A stretch of 14,061 nt of DNA from Betaproteobacteria bacterium UBA7395 (GTDB lineage Bacteria > Pseudomonadota > Gammaproteobacteria > Burkholderiales > Rhodocyclaceae): the NCBI GenBank assembly GCA_002470165.1, contig DKNF01000268.1:1-14061 (forward strand), in the 5' to 3' direction. How positions within the stretch are numbered: position 1 is the first letter of the stretch; each line of letters starts with the position of its first letter. The notes beneath the pieces were generated by a model. The model did not search any database, was not told the origin of the DNA, and was given only the letters and a program-made list of their open reading frames with translations. Below are positions 7,274 to 14,061 of the stretch, piece after piece. The position numbers and the translations under genes are program-made.

Positions 7274-8242
7274 ATGAAAACTAGTTTTCTCGATTTCGAG
7301 CAATCCATCGCTGACCTCGAAGCCAAGATCGAACAGCTCCGCTTCGTCCAGGACGACAGTGCCGTCGATATCTCCGAGGAGATCGGGCGGCTGGAGAAAA
7401 AGAGCGCCCAACTGACCAAGGACATCTACGCCAAGCTCACGCCCTGGCAGATTTCCCAGGTGGCCCGCCATCCGCAGCGGCCGTATACGCTCGACTACAT
7501 TCAGCACATCTTCACCGATTTCGAGGAGTTGCACGGCGATCGCGCCTTTGCCGACGACCATGCGATCGTCGGCGGCCTGGCCCGTTTCAACGGTCAGGCG
7601 GTGGTCGTCATCGGCCACCAGAAAGGTCGCGACACCAAGGAAAAGATTTACCGCAACTTCGGCATGCCGCGTCCGGAAGGCTATCGCAAGGCCCTGCGCC
7701 TGATGAAGCTGGCCGAGAAATTCGGCCTGCCGGTGATGACCTTTGTCGACACGCCCGGCGCCTATCCCGGCATCGGCGCCGAGGAGCGCGGCCAGTCCGA
7801 AGCCATCGGCCGCAATCTTTACGTGATGGCCGAACTGAAGGTGCCGGTGATCGTCACCATCATCGGTGAAGGCGGTTCCGGCGGTGCGCTGGCCATCGCT
7901 GTCGGCGATACCGTGCAGATGCTGCAATATTCGACCTATTCGGTGATCTCGCCGGAAGGCTGTGCCTCGATCCTGTGGAAGAGTGCCGACCGCGCGCCGG
8001 ATGCCGCCGAGACCATGGGGATCACGGCCCAGCGCCTGAAAACCCTGGGGCTGATCGACCGCATCGTCAACGAACCGGCCGGCGGCGCCCATCGCGACCA
8101 TGTCGCCATGGCGGCCAATCTCAAGAAGGCACTGCAGGAATCCCTCAAGCAGTTGTCGGCCCTGCCGGTCGACGAGTTGCTGGCCCAGCGCTACGAGCGT
8201 TTGATGAGCTATGGGCGGTTCAAGGAACAAGCCGTTTCCTGA
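7274..8242 (+). CDS. accA: Acetyl-CoA carboxylase carboxyltransferase subunit alpha
   Basis: Alpha subunit of the carboxyltransferase of acetyl-CoA carboxylase. With AccD it moves the carboxyl group from carboxybiotin-BCCP to acetyl-CoA, making malonyl-CoA, the first committed step of fatty acid synthesis in the cytoplasm. The protein is 322 aa (E. coli 319). It opens with the typical [20 protein letters not shown] and keeps the crotonase-fold motifs [20 protein letters not shown] (158-177) and [11 protein letters not shown] (198-208). Other family stretches, such as [11 protein letters not shown] and [17 protein letters not shown], are intact. The start at 7274 fits the AccA N-terminus; the in-frame ATG at 7244 overlaps the promoter -10 and is unlikely. 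The 3' end overlaps tilS by 32 nt. accD, accB and accC are not in the window. Confidence 0.98.
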   Translation: MKTSFLDFEQSIADLEAKIEQLRFVQDDSAVDISEEIGRLEKKSAQLTKDIYAKLTPWQISQVARHPQRPYTLDYIQHIFTDFEELHGDRAFADDHAIVGGLARFNGQAVVVIGHQKGRDTKEKIYRNFGMPRPEGYRKALRLMKLAEKFGLPVMTFVDTPGAYPGIGAEERGQSEAIGRNLYVMAELKVPVIVTIIGEGGSGGALAIAVGDTVQMLQYSTYSVISPEGCASILWKSADRAPDAAETMGITAQRLKTLGLIDRIVNEPAGGAHRDHVAMAANLKKALQESLKQLSALPVDELLAQRYERLMSYGRFKEQAVS

Positions 8243-9188
8243 CCTGGCTGCCCGGGTCGGCGCCTTTGTCGCCGACCGCTGCGTCGGCGATGCGCCGATC
8301 TGCGTCGGCTTGTCCGGCGGCTGCGATTCGGTGCTGCTGCTCGCGCTACTCGGTCGTCTGGGCTGGCCGGCGGGCCTCACCGCGATCCATGTGCACCACG
8401 GACTGTCGCCGCATGCCGACGCGTGGGCGCAATTCTGTCATGACTATTGCCGACAACTGGGCATCCCGTTGGCGGTTGTCCGGGTTTCCGTCGACCGCAG
8501 CAGCGGTTGCGGTGTCGAAGCGGCCGCTCGCGATGCCCGTTATGCGGCATTTGCCGCGCATCTGCCGGCCGCTTGCAACCTGTTGCTGGCCCAGCACCGC
8601 GGCGATCAGGCCGAGACCGTGCTGTTCAATCTGCTGCGCGGCAGCGGCGTTGCCGGCGCAGCCGGCATGCGCGAGCAACGGGCCTGGCAGGGGCGGCGCA
8701 TCCTGCGCCCCTTGCTTGGTGTGCCCCGGGCCGAGATCGAAGCCTGTGCCCGGGAACTCGGTCTGCATTGGGTCGAGGACGAAAGCAATGCCGATACCGG
8801 GTTTTCGCGCAATTTCCTGCGCCATCGGCTGCTGCCCGAGATCGCCTGCCGTTTTCCCGGCGCCGAGGCCGCGCTGGCGCGGGCCGCCGACAATTTCCGC
8901 GAGGCGGCGGACCTGCTCGATGAACTGGCGGCGGCCGACTGGCAGGCGGTGGCGGTTGGCGATCATGCCTGCCTGGCGGGCTTGCGTACCCTGACGATGG
9001 CGCGCCTGAAGAACCTGCTGCGCTGGCGCCTGCAGATGCTGGGCTGGCAAGTGCCGGTGGCCGACCGGCTGACCGAGTTTGCCCGCCAACTGCTCAGTGC
9101 CGCGCCCGACCGGCATCCGGAACTGTCCCTGCCGGCGGGACGGATGCGCTTGTCGCGCGGGCGGCTGGCCTGGTTGCCGAAGGAATAA
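8211..9188 (+). CDS. tilS: tRNA(Ile)-lysidine synthase, short form
   Basis: An ATP-dependent enzyme that converts C34 of the tRNA-Ile CAU anticodon to lysidine, switching it from Met to Ile identity. The N-type ATP pyrophosphatase P-loop SGGCDS is at residues 35-40. It is followed by [51 protein letters not shown] and [20 protein letters not shown], all TilS signatures. [20 protein letters not shown] is the conserved tRNA-binding segment. At 325 aa it ends after the middle substrate-binding domain and lacks the C-terminal domain of E. coli TilS (432 aa). Only 77 nt lie before dapA, so no detached remainder is present. The start is fixed: an in-frame TGA sits at 8205-8207, and the ATG lies inside accA without a good Shine-Dalgarno, which suggests translational coupling. 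Confidence 0.93.
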   Translation: MGGSRNKPFPDLAARVGAFVADRCVGDAPICVGLSGGCDSVLLLALLGRLGWPAGLTAIHVHHGLSPHADAWAQFCHDYCRQLGIPLAVVRVSVDRSSGCGVEAAARDARYAAFAAHLPAACNLLLAQHRGDQAETVLFNLLRGSGVAGAAGMREQRAWQGRRILRPLLGVPRAEIEACARELGLHWVEDESNADTGFSRNFLRHRLLPEIACRFPGAEAALARAADNFREAADLLDELAAADWQAVAVGDHACLAGLRTLTMARLKNLLRWRLQMLGWQVPVADRLTEFARQLLSAAPDRHPELSLPAGRMRLSRGRLAWLPKE

Positions 9189-9231
9189 CAATTGGTTACC
9201 GAGCGCCTTTCCCCTGTCGGAAGGCTTCAGT

Positions 9232-9237
9232 TACAAT
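9232..9237 (+). promoter_or_regulatory. Candidate -10 element upstream of dapA
   Basis: TACAAT at 9232-9237 is a good -10 hexamer, 28 nt before the dapA ATG. No convincing -35 is seen at 16-18 nt upstream (the best is a TTCCCC-like stretch near 9209). No terminator separates tilS from dapA, so read-through from accA-tilS is equally possible. Confidence 0.35.
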
Positions 9238-9265
9238 CACCGGATTAATTTCACGCATACAGGCC

Positions 9266-10144
9266 ATGATTACCGGATCCCTTGTCGCCATCGTTACGCC
9301 CATGCACGAGGATGGCAGCCTCGATTTGAATTCCCTGCGCAATCTGGTCGACTTCCACGTCAAGGAAGGCACCGATGCCATCGTTGTTGTCGGTACGACC
9401 GGCGAGTCGCCGACGGTCAATGTCGAGGAACACTGCGAATTGATCAAGCTCACCGTCGACCACGCGGCCGGCAGGATTCCGGTGATCGCCGGGACCGGCG
9501 CCAACTCGACGGCGGAAGCCATCGAGCTGACCCGTTTTGCCAAGGAAGCCGGTGCCGACATGGCACTGTCGGTCGTGCCCTACTACAACAAGCCGACCCA
9601 GGAAGGCCTGTACCGCCACTTCAAGGCCATTGCCGAAGCCGTCGAACTGCCGGTGCTGCTGTACAACGTGCCGGGGCGCACCGTTGCCGACATGAGCAAC
9701 GACACCATCCTGCGCCTCGCCGAAGTGCCCGGCATCGTCGGCGTCAAGGACGCCACCGGCAACATGGACCGTGCCTACGACCTGATCCAGCGCGCGCCCA
9801 AGGGCTTCGCGCTGTACAGCGGCGATGATCCGACCTGCGTGCTGTCGATCATGATGGGTTTCCACGGCAATATCTCGGTGACGGCCAACGTCGCTCCCCG
9901 CCTGATGCATGAAATGTGCGTCGCTGCGGCGGCCGGCGATGTCGCCAAGGCCAAGGACATTCATTTCCGTCTGCTCGGTCTGCACCGCGATCTGTTCTGC
10001 GAGGCCAACCCGATTCCGGTCAAGTGGGCGGTCAGCCGCATGGGCCTGATGCCGGCAGGTATCCGTCTGCCGCTGACCCCGCTGTCCGAAGCCAATCAGG
10101 CTCGCGTACTGGCCGCGATGCGCCAGGCTGGCATCAATGCCTGA
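9266..10144 (+). CDS. dapA: 4-hydroxy-tetrahydrodipicolinate synthase
   Basis: A cytoplasmic class I aldolase that condenses pyruvate with aspartate-semialdehyde, the first step specific to diaminopimelate and lysine synthesis, feeding peptidoglycan. The protein is 292 aa, the same as E. coli DapA, and the key residues fall at the same numbers. T44-T45 lie in GTTGES, Y133 in [10 protein letters not shown]138 in the same loop, and the Schiff-base Lys K161 in VGVKDATGN. The N-terminus [20 protein letters not shown] is textbook for the family. The start at 9266 has only a weak Shine-Dalgarno. bamC begins 15 nt after the stop with no terminator, so the two are likely cotranscribed, the same dapA-bamC (dapX) order as in E. 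coli. Confidence 0.98.
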   Translation: MITGSLVAIVTPMHEDGSLDLNSLRNLVDFHVKEGTDAIVVVGTTGESPTVNVEEHCELIKLTVDHAAGRIPVIAGTGANSTAEAIELTRFAKEAGADMALSVVPYYNKPTQEGLYRHFKAIAEAVELPVLLYNVPGRTVADMSNDTILRLAEVPGIVGVKDATGNMDRAYDLIQRAPKGFALYSGDDPTCVLSIMMGFHGNISVTANVAPRLMHEMCVAAAAGDVAKAKDIHFRLLGLHRDLFCEANPIPVKWAVSRMGLMPAGIRLPLTPLSEANQARVLAAMRQAGINA

Positions 10145-10159
10145 CGGAGTATGAAAAAG

Positions 10160-11293
10160 ATGAATCGTCGGATTTCCGGTTTTACCCTGAGCATCATCGC
10201 CGTTGCTGTCGCCGGTTGCAGCATGCTGCCCGATTCGCGCAAGATCGATTACAAGTCCGCCGGCAAGGTGCCGACGCTGGAGGTGCCGCCGGACCTGTCG
10301 CAGATCAGTCGCGATGATCGCTATCTCGTGCCCGACGATGCCGGTCGCGGCTCGGCAACCTTCTCCGCTTATGCAGCCGAGCGTCAGCCTGGCGCCCAGG
10401 CAGGGCAGACCTTCGTCCTGCCCGATGTGGAAAAGGTCAGGGTCGAGCGTTCCGGCAGCCAGCGCTGGCTGGTCGCCGCCGTGCCCGCCGATGTCTTGTG
10501 GGACACGATCAAGGATTTCTGGCAGGAAACCGGCTTCATCGTCAATATCGAGCGTCCGGAAGCCGGCGTGATGGAAACCGACTGGGCGGAGAACCGGGCC
10601 AAGATTCCGTCGGACATCATCCGCAATACGCTTGGTCGCCTGATCGATTCCCTGTATTCCACGGGCGAGCGGGACAAGTTCCGTACCCGTCTGGAGCCGG
10701 GCAGCACGCCGGGAACCACCGAAATCTACATCAGCCACCGGGCGATGGAGGAGGTTTATACCTCGTCGGCCAAGGATGAGACCCGCTGGCAGCCGCGTGC
10801 GCCCGATCCCGAGCTTGAGGCGGAGATGCTGCGTCGTCTGATGGTCCGTCTGGGGGCCGAGGAAAAGCGTGCGGAAGTCGCGCTGGCAACGCCGAAGGCC
10901 GAGCCCAGGGCGCGTCTGGCCAGCGCCGAGGACGGTAGCGGCAAGCTGGAAGTCTTCGACCGCTTCGACCGTGCTTGGCGTCGCGTCGGTCTGGCGCTGG
11001 ACCGGGTCGGTTTCACGGTCGAGGACCGCGATCGCGCCGGCGGCCTGTATTTCGTCCGCTATGTCGATCCCGAGATCGACAACGCCAGCAAGAAACCCGA
11101 AGGCGCGCTGTCGAAGCTGGCGTTCTGGCGCGGCTCGGAGAAGTCCGCGATGTCCCGCGAGCAGTATCGCATCCACGTCAGCAACAGCGGCGGCAGCAGT
11201 TCCACGGTGCAGGTGTTGACCAGCGAGGGCGGTGTCGATCGCTCCGAGACCGCGCGCCGGATTCTCGGCCTGCTGCAGCAGCAACTGCAGTAA
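10160..11293 (+). CDS. bamC: Outer membrane protein assembly factor BamC (NlpB) lipoprotein
   Basis: A lipoprotein subunit of the BAM complex, which inserts beta-barrel proteins into the outer membrane. The signal peptide has an Arg-containing n-region, a hydrophobic core and a lipobox ending VAGC, with the lipidated Cys at residue 20. The mature start SMLPDSRKIDYKSAGKVPTL with PPDL matches the BamC segment that binds BamD. Two helix-grip domains follow. The first is around WLVAAVPADVLWDTIKDFWQ with GFIVNIERPEAGVMETDWAE. The second, in the C-terminal third, is around FDRAWRRVGLALDRVGFTVE. I prefer the ATG at 10160 because GGAG at 10146-10149 is 10 nt upstream; the ATG at 10151 is only 1 nt from that GGAG. 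Length is 377 aa against about 344 in E. coli. It is followed by two hairpins. Confidence 0.93.
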   Translation: MNRRISGFTLSIIAVAVAGCSMLPDSRKIDYKSAGKVPTLEVPPDLSQISRDDRYLVPDDAGRGSATFSAYAAERQPGAQAGQTFVLPDVEKVRVERSGSQRWLVAAVPADVLWDTIKDFWQETGFIVNIERPEAGVMETDWAENRAKIPSDIIRNTLGRLIDSLYSTGERDKFRTRLEPGSTPGTTEIYISHRAMEEVYTSSAKDETRWQPRAPDPELEAEMLRRLMVRLGAEEKRAEVALATPKAEPRARLASAEDGSGKLEVFDRFDRAWRRVGLALDRVGFTVEDRDRAGGLYFVRYVDPEIDNASKKPEGALSKLAFWRGSEKSAMSREQYRIHVSNSGGSSSTVQVLTSEGGVDRSETARRILGLLQQQLQ

Positions 11294-11305
11294 TTTCCTG
11301 CAGGG

Positions 11306-11334
11306 CACCGGTGGCTTCGGCCATCGGTGTTTTT
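11306..11334 (+). terminator. Intrinsic terminator of bamC
   Basis: A 10-bp stem (11306-11315 with 11320-11329, including one G-T wobble) is capped by a TTCG tetraloop and followed by five T. It starts 12 nt after the bamC stop. Confidence 0.88.
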
Positions 11335-11342
11335 GCAACGGA

Positions 11343-11376
11343 AATGAAAAACGGGGCCGAAGCCCCGTTTTTCATT
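11343..11376. terminator. Bidirectional terminator between bamC and the small lipoprotein gene
   Basis: A perfect inverted repeat with 15-nt arms (11343-11357 and 11362-11376) surrounds a CGAA loop. The stem core is CGGGGC/GCCCCG flanked by A5 on the left and T5 on the right, so it can terminate on both strands. It lies 15 nt beyond the stop of the minus-strand lipoprotein gene and is a back-up for bamC. Confidence 0.92.
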
Positions 11377-11391
11377 GGTGCTGGAAAAGAA

Positions 11392-11613
11392 TTACTTCTT
11401 TTCTTCAGCGGTCGGGGCAGCAGCCGGAGCGGCAGCAGCGTCAGCCGGGGCAGCAGCCGGAGCGGCAGCAGCGTCAGCCGGAGCAGCAGCCGGAGCGGCC
11501 GGAGCAGCTTGTTCCTGGACCGGAGCCGGAGCGGCAACAACCGGCTCTTCCTTCTTACCGCAAGCGGTCAGGCCGAGGGCGATCAGGGCAGCAACGAGGA
11601 GGGACTTGTTCAT
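11392..11613 (-). CDS. Small Ala/Pro-rich repeat lipoprotein
   Basis: A predicted lipoprotein of 73 aa. The N-terminus MNKSLLVAALIALGLTAC is a compact signal peptide with a lipobox LTAC (Cys18). The mature part of about 56 residues is GKKEEPVV, then an Ala/Pro-rich region, then EEKK at the end. An 11-residue unit (APAAAPADAAA) is repeated twice and a third partial copy ends APTAEEKK. The region is low-complexity and probably unstructured, so a tether or spacer in the periplasm is an inference and no enzyme motif exists. AAGGA lies upstream of the ATG with about 7-nt spacing, a good Shine-Dalgarno. Transcription likely starts from the TATAAT at 11685-11690, and a strong terminator follows the stop. 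The family is not one I can name. It differs from LptM-type lipoproteins by lacking the GLKGPLY motif. Confidence 0.85.
   Translation of the reverse strand: MNKSLLVAALIALGLTACGKKEEPVVAAPAPVQEQAAPAAPAAAPADAAAAPAAAPADAAAAPAAAPTAEEKK
11417..11499. repeat. 33-bp tandem repeat inside the small lipoprotein gene
   Basis: Two 33-bp units (11417-11449 and 11450-11482) differ only at their last base, and a third partial copy of 17 nt continues to 11499. The unit is a multiple of three and encodes 11 residues, so gain or loss of a copy keeps the frame. Confidence 0.9.
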
Positions 11614-11684
11614 GAGATTTCCTTATCGACAAGAAACAAAAATTCGAGATATATATCAGGTCGGCTTCAACCGATCCGCACAAA

Positions 11685-11690
11685 ATTATA
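11685..11690 (-). promoter_or_regulatory. Candidate -10 element of the small lipoprotein promoter
   Basis: The minus strand carries a consensus TATAAT at 11685-11690, about 70 nt before the lipoprotein ATG, in an AT-rich stretch. No -35 consensus is seen 17 nt upstream. A run of seven T in the spacer, and a near-palindrome beyond it (11702-11720), may help or regulate it. Confidence 0.5.
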
Positions 11691-11820
11691 GCGCAAAAAA
11701 ATTGCTGCGACGCAGCGCAATACGCGATTGTCACGTTGGAAACGTTATTTACACAAAATTTCACGATTGCTGCAGTGCGCTGGCCGGTGCTTGAGCATGG
11801 CGCCGGCAATATGCGGTTGA

Positions 11821-11826
11821 TAGAAT
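11821..11826 (+). promoter_or_regulatory. Candidate -10 element of the rlmD promoter
   Basis: TAGAAT at 11821-11826 lies 22 nt before the rlmD ATG. The nearest -35-like hexamer is too distant (TTGAGC at 11791-11796, spacer about 24), so support is weak. The rest of the 235-bp gap (11614-11848) is AT-rich on its left half and holds no credible ORF. Confidence 0.35.
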
Positions 11827-11848
11827 CCGCCATTTAACGGGAGTGGGC

Positions 11849-13147
11849 ATGCCTGTCGGCAAAGTCGAATCGCTGGATCACGAAGCGCGCGGCATCGTTC
11901 GCGAGGACGGCAAGGCCATTTTTGTCGATGGTGCGTTGCCGGGAGAAACGGTCGAATACGCCAGCTTCCGGCGCAAGCCAAAATATGAACTGGCCCATCT
12001 GGTAAGGGTGCAGAAGGCATCGGTCGCCCGGGTCGAACCGGCGTGTCCGCATTTTGGCATCTGCGGCGGTTGCGCCATGCAGCACATGGAGCCGTCGGCA
12101 CAGATTGCCGCCAAGCAGCGCGTGCTTGAGGACAGTCTGTGGCACATCGGTCGCGTCCGTGCCGAAACCATCCTGCCGCCCATCCACGGTGCGCCCTGGG
12201 GCTATCGTCATCGGGCGCGCCTGGGCGTGCGCAAGGTCGAATCGCGCGGCGGCATGCTGATCGGCTTCCATGAGTGGCGCAGCAGCTATATTGCGGACAT
12301 CCGCAGCTGCCTGGTGCTGCCTCCCCACGTTTCCGACTTGCTGATGCCCCTGCGTGAGCTGATCGGCGGCCTCAGTGTCGCCGACCGCCTGCCGCAGATC
12401 GAGGTTGCCGTCGGCGAGCACTGCACGGCCCTGGTCTTCCGTATCCTGCAGCCGCTGACTGCGGGTGACGAGAAATCGGTTCGGGCCTTTGCCGATCATC
12501 ACGGCGTGGTGATCTACCTCCAGCCGGCCGGTCCGGACAGTGCCCGGCGCTTCCATCCGCTGCCCGGGCCGCGCCTGTCCTACACGCTGCCCGAGTTCGA
12601 TCTCGAACTGGATTTCCGGCCGACCGATTTCACCCAGGTCAACCATGCGGTGAATCGTGTCATGGTCCGCCGCGCTTTACGCTTGCTCGATCCGCAGCCG
12701 GGCGAGCGGATTGCCGACATGTTCTGCGGCCTGGGCAATTTCACGTTGCCGATTGCGCGCAGCGGTGCCTTGGTCGTCGGTGTCGAAGGCAGTCCGGCAC
12801 TGGTTGCGCGCGGTCGCGAGGCGGCGGTGGCGAACGGTCTCGGTGAGCGGGTCGAGTTCGGCGTCGCCAACCTGTTCGATTGCACCGAGCAATCGCTGGC
12901 CAAACTCGGTCGCTTCGACAAGATGCTGATCGACCCGCCGCGCGAAGGCGCCGTCGAGCTGTGCAAGGCGCTCGGCGACGATGCGCCGCGCCGTCTGGTT
13001 TACGTTTCCTGCAACCCGGCCACACTGGCTCGCGACGCCGGTGTGCTGGCCTCGATCAAAGGCTACCGCCTGGCTGCCGCCGGTATCGTCAACATGTTCC
13101 CGCATACCGCCCACGTCGAATCGATCGCACTTTTCGAGCGGGCATGA
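11849..13147 (+). CDS. rlmD: 23S rRNA (uracil(1939)-C(5))-methyltransferase
   Basis: An AdoMet-dependent rRNA methyltransferase that makes m5U1939 in 23S rRNA and carries a [4Fe-4S] cluster. An N-terminal TRAM domain (about 1-55, with [20 protein letters not shown]) is followed by the cluster cysteines C66, C72, C75 ([11 protein letters not shown]) and C154. The Rossmann part shows [11 protein letters not shown], the AdoMet loop [14 protein letters not shown], the family motif [10 protein letters not shown], and the catalytic Cys C388 in [12 protein letters not shown] (E. coli C389). Length is 432 aa against 433 in E. coli. The ATG at 11849 has GGGAG five nt upstream; an in-frame GTG at 11843 would overlap that site. 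The four-cysteine pattern and the length favour RlmD over TrmA, with RlmC as the less likely alternative. Confidence 0.94.
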   Translation: MPVGKVESLDHEARGIVREDGKAIFVDGALPGETVEYASFRRKPKYELAHLVRVQKASVARVEPACPHFGICGGCAMQHMEPSAQIAAKQRVLEDSLWHIGRVRAETILPPIHGAPWGYRHRARLGVRKVESRGGMLIGFHEWRSSYIADIRSCLVLPPHVSDLLMPLRELIGGLSVADRLPQIEVAVGEHCTALVFRILQPLTAGDEKSVRAFADHHGVVIYLQPAGPDSARRFHPLPGPRLSYTLPEFDLELDFRPTDFTQVNHAVNRVMVRRALRLLDPQPGERIADMFCGLGNFTLPIARSGALVVGVEGSPALVARGREAAVANGLGERVEFGVANLFDCTEQSLAKLGRFDKMLIDPPREGAVELCKALGDDAPRRLVYVSCNPATLARDAGVLASIKGYRLAAAGIVNMFPHTAHVESIALFERA

Positions 13148-13148
13148 A

Positions 13149-13172
13149 AAAGGGCGGCCGTGGCCGCCCTTT
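13149..13172. terminator. Bidirectional terminator between rlmD and the YccA-like gene
   Basis: Arms at 13149-13159 and 13162-13172 are perfect complements (AAAGGGCGGCC type); the innermost pair must open to form a 4-nt loop. Read on the minus strand the stem is followed by five T, so it fits best as terminator of the minus gene, while also closing rlmD. Confidence 0.85.
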
Positions 13173-13192
13173 CCATGATCGTCGAAGCGCTT

Positions 13193-13885
13193 TTATTCGC
13201 GTTCGCCGGTCAGCGCCATGATCAGTTGCAGCAGGCCGACGAAGACGTTGTAAACGTTCAGGTAAACCGCCAGGGTGGCGCTGACGTAATTGGTCTCTCC
13301 GCCCTGCACGATACGGCTGATGTCGTACAGGATGTAGGCCGAGAAGATGCCGACGACAGCCGCCGAAATGGCCAGCGACAAAGCCGGGATCTGGAAGAAG
13401 ATGTTGGCGACGATGGCCAGCAGGACCAGGATCACGCCGGCGAACAGGAACTTGCCCATGCCGGTGAAATCGCGCTTGCTGGTGGCGGCGATCGAGGACA
13501 GGGTGAAGAAGATGGCACCGGTGCCGCCAGCGGCCAGCGCGATCATCGATCCGCCATTCGAGAAGCCCAGGGCGAACTGCAGGATACGCGACAGCATCAG
13601 GCCCATGAAGAAGGTGAAGCCGAGCAGCAGTGCGACGCCGAGACCGGAATCCTTGTTCTTCTCGATACCCCACATGAAGCCGAAGGCAGTGGCCATGAAC
13701 AGCACGAAGGAAATCAGCGGGCTGCCGGCGAAGAAGGAAAAGCCCATCTGGATGCCGACCAGGGCGCCGAGGACGGTCGGTACCATCGACAGGCCGAGCA
13801 GCATGTAGGTATTGCGCAGGACACGGTTCTGCGGTGCGGCGAAACTGCCACTACCTTGGCGGGCGATTTCAAAATTGGTGGTCAT
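13193..13885 (-). CDS. Bax inhibitor-1/YccA family membrane protein
   Basis: An inner-membrane protein of 230 aa with about seven hydrophobic helices, of the BI-1/TMBIM family; the E. coli relative YccA (219 aa) is a substrate and modulator of the protease FtsH. The N-terminus MTTNFEIARQ then NRVLRNTYMLLGLSM is typical of the proteobacterial members. The C-terminal half has the conserved ILYDISRIVQGGETNYVSAT and YLNVYNVFVGLLQLIMAL. The family acts as a calcium/proton leak or stress modulator in some organisms, which cannot be assumed here. The ATG at 13885 has GAGG about 9 nt upstream; the longer frame (to 13900) adds five residues without support. A plausible promoter lies at 13926-13954. 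It is convergent with rlmD over a shared terminator. Confidence 0.93.
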   Translation of the reverse strand: MTTNFEIARQGSGSFAAPQNRVLRNTYMLLGLSMVPTVLGALVGIQMGFSFFAGSPLISFVLFMATAFGFMWGIEKNKDSGLGVALLLGFTFFMGLMLSRILQFALGFSNGGSMIALAAGGTGAIFFTLSSIAATSKRDFTGMGKFLFAGVILVLLAIVANIFFQIPALSLAISAAVVGIFSAYILYDISRIVQGGETNYVSATLAVYLNVYNVFVGLLQLIMALTGERE

Positions 13886-13925
13886 GGTTCGAAGCCTCAC
13901 ATCAGTCTGGTTTCAACGAAGGCTA

Positions 13926-13954
13926 AGACTAGCGGAGAGGCGCGCAAGTTTCAA
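13926..13954 (-). promoter_or_regulatory. Candidate promoter of the YccA-like gene
   Basis: On the minus strand TTGAAA (13949-13954) and TAGTCT (13926-13931) are separated by exactly 17 nt. The -35 is good, the -10 only fair. The predicted start lies about 35 nt before the ATG. Confidence 0.5.
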
Positions 13955-13988
13955 ACCCTGATTGCCGGTGAGGTGCCGCGAAGGCCTG

Positions 13989-13997
13989 TGATATCAT
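13989..13997 (+). promoter_or_regulatory. Extended -10 promoter element of tRNA-Ser
   Basis: TG-A-TATCAT at 13989-13997 is an extended -10 element 13 nt before the tRNA. It is followed by a GC-rich discriminator (GCGCGCC), a common feature of stable-RNA promoters under stringent control. The -35 is poor. Confidence 0.5.
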
Positions 13998-14010
13998 GCG
14001 CGCCTTCTGC

Positions 14011-14061
14011 GGGTCTGTGGCAGAGCGGTTGAATGCACCGGTCTTGAAAACCGGCGTGGGG
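14011..14061 (+). tRNA. tRNA-Ser (anticodon UGA), 5' part, cut by window end
   Basis: The 5' two thirds of a serine tRNA. The acceptor arm starts at about 14011 (GGGTCTG), followed by TGGCAGAG and GGTTGAATG, the D-arm sequence typical of bacterial tRNA-Ser. The anticodon stem is CCGGT/ACCGG (14038-14042 with 14050-14054) around the 7-nt loop CTTGAAA, giving anticodon TGA at 14045-14047. The long variable arm starts at about 14055 and the window ends there. The exact 5' end is uncertain by a base because the 3' acceptor strand is absent. Confidence 0.9.

Noticed and set aside
7088..8380. 430-codon minus-strand open frame opposite accA
   Set aside because: Shadow of accA codon bias; no domain and a biased composition.
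9206..9226. Possible terminator between tilS and dapA
   Set aside because: The inverted repeat is short, imperfect and lacks a T-tract.
9251..11338. 695-codon minus-strand open frame opposite dapA and bamC
   Set aside because: It is antisense to two clear genes, its translation is rich in Arg, Gln, His and Gly with no recognisable motif, and high GC with GC-ending codons favours such shadow frames.
11417..11499. CRISPR-like repeat array
   Set aside because: The units are directly adjacent without spacers and encode the lipoprotein in frame.
11375..11794. Plus-strand frame across the 33-bp repeats giving a Gly/Ala-rich peptide
   Set aside because: It is the antisense reading of the lipoprotein repeat; the minus strand has the signal peptide, lipobox, Shine-Dalgarno, promoter and terminator.
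11783..11807. Possible hairpin upstream of rlmD (GCCGG...CCGGC with an inner TGC/GCA stem)
   Set aside because: It needs a 5-nt bulge, has no T-tract, and matches no riboswitch or leader that I recognise.

Overview
The window (about 14 kb, GC-rich) looks like a core chromosomal segment of a betaproteobacterium, most likely of the Rhodocyclales type (Dechloromonas/Azonexus-like). This is inferred from the mix of recognisable housekeeping proteins, a chemotaxis receptor and two HDOD signalling proteins, and the strong GC-ending codon bias. No mobile element, integrase, CRISPR array or phage gene is visible. I found no convincing new multi-gene system; the points of interest are small and local.

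Layout, left to right. (1) The C-terminal end of a methyl-accepting chemotaxis protein closes with a hairpin terminator. (2) A plus-strand run follows: uup (ABC-F ATPase), an MFS transporter, and an unlisted 44-residue one-helix membrane protein coupled to the transporter by an ATGA stop/start overlap. (3) A signalling block holds a minus-strand HDOD protein, a divergent YcbL-type metallo-hydrolase on plus, and a minus-strand protein with a decayed EAL domain plus HDOD. The last two genes have back-to-back stop codons. (4) A divergent AlkA-like DNA glycosylase follows. (5) Next come accA (fatty acid synthesis) and tilS (tRNA-Ile lysidine synthase, a short form), overlapping by 32 nt, and then dapA (lysine/diaminopimelate synthesis) and bamC (outer-membrane assembly lipoprotein). 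(6) Two strong terminators separate bamC from a convergent small Ala/Pro-rich lipoprotein with 33-bp tandem repeats. (7) After an AT-rich intergenic stretch comes rlmD (23S rRNA m5U methyltransferase). It is convergent with a Bax-inhibitor-1/YccA-type membrane protein across a shared terminator. (8) The window ends inside a tRNA-Ser(UGA) gene.

Functionally the window joins translation and RNA modification (Uup, TilS, RlmD, tRNA-Ser), envelope and precursor synthesis (AccA, DapA, BamC, small lipoprotein, YccA-like), DNA repair (glycosylase) and signalling (MCP, two HDOD proteins). There is no gene-free stretch over 300 bases; the longest gap is about 235 bp, before rlmD.
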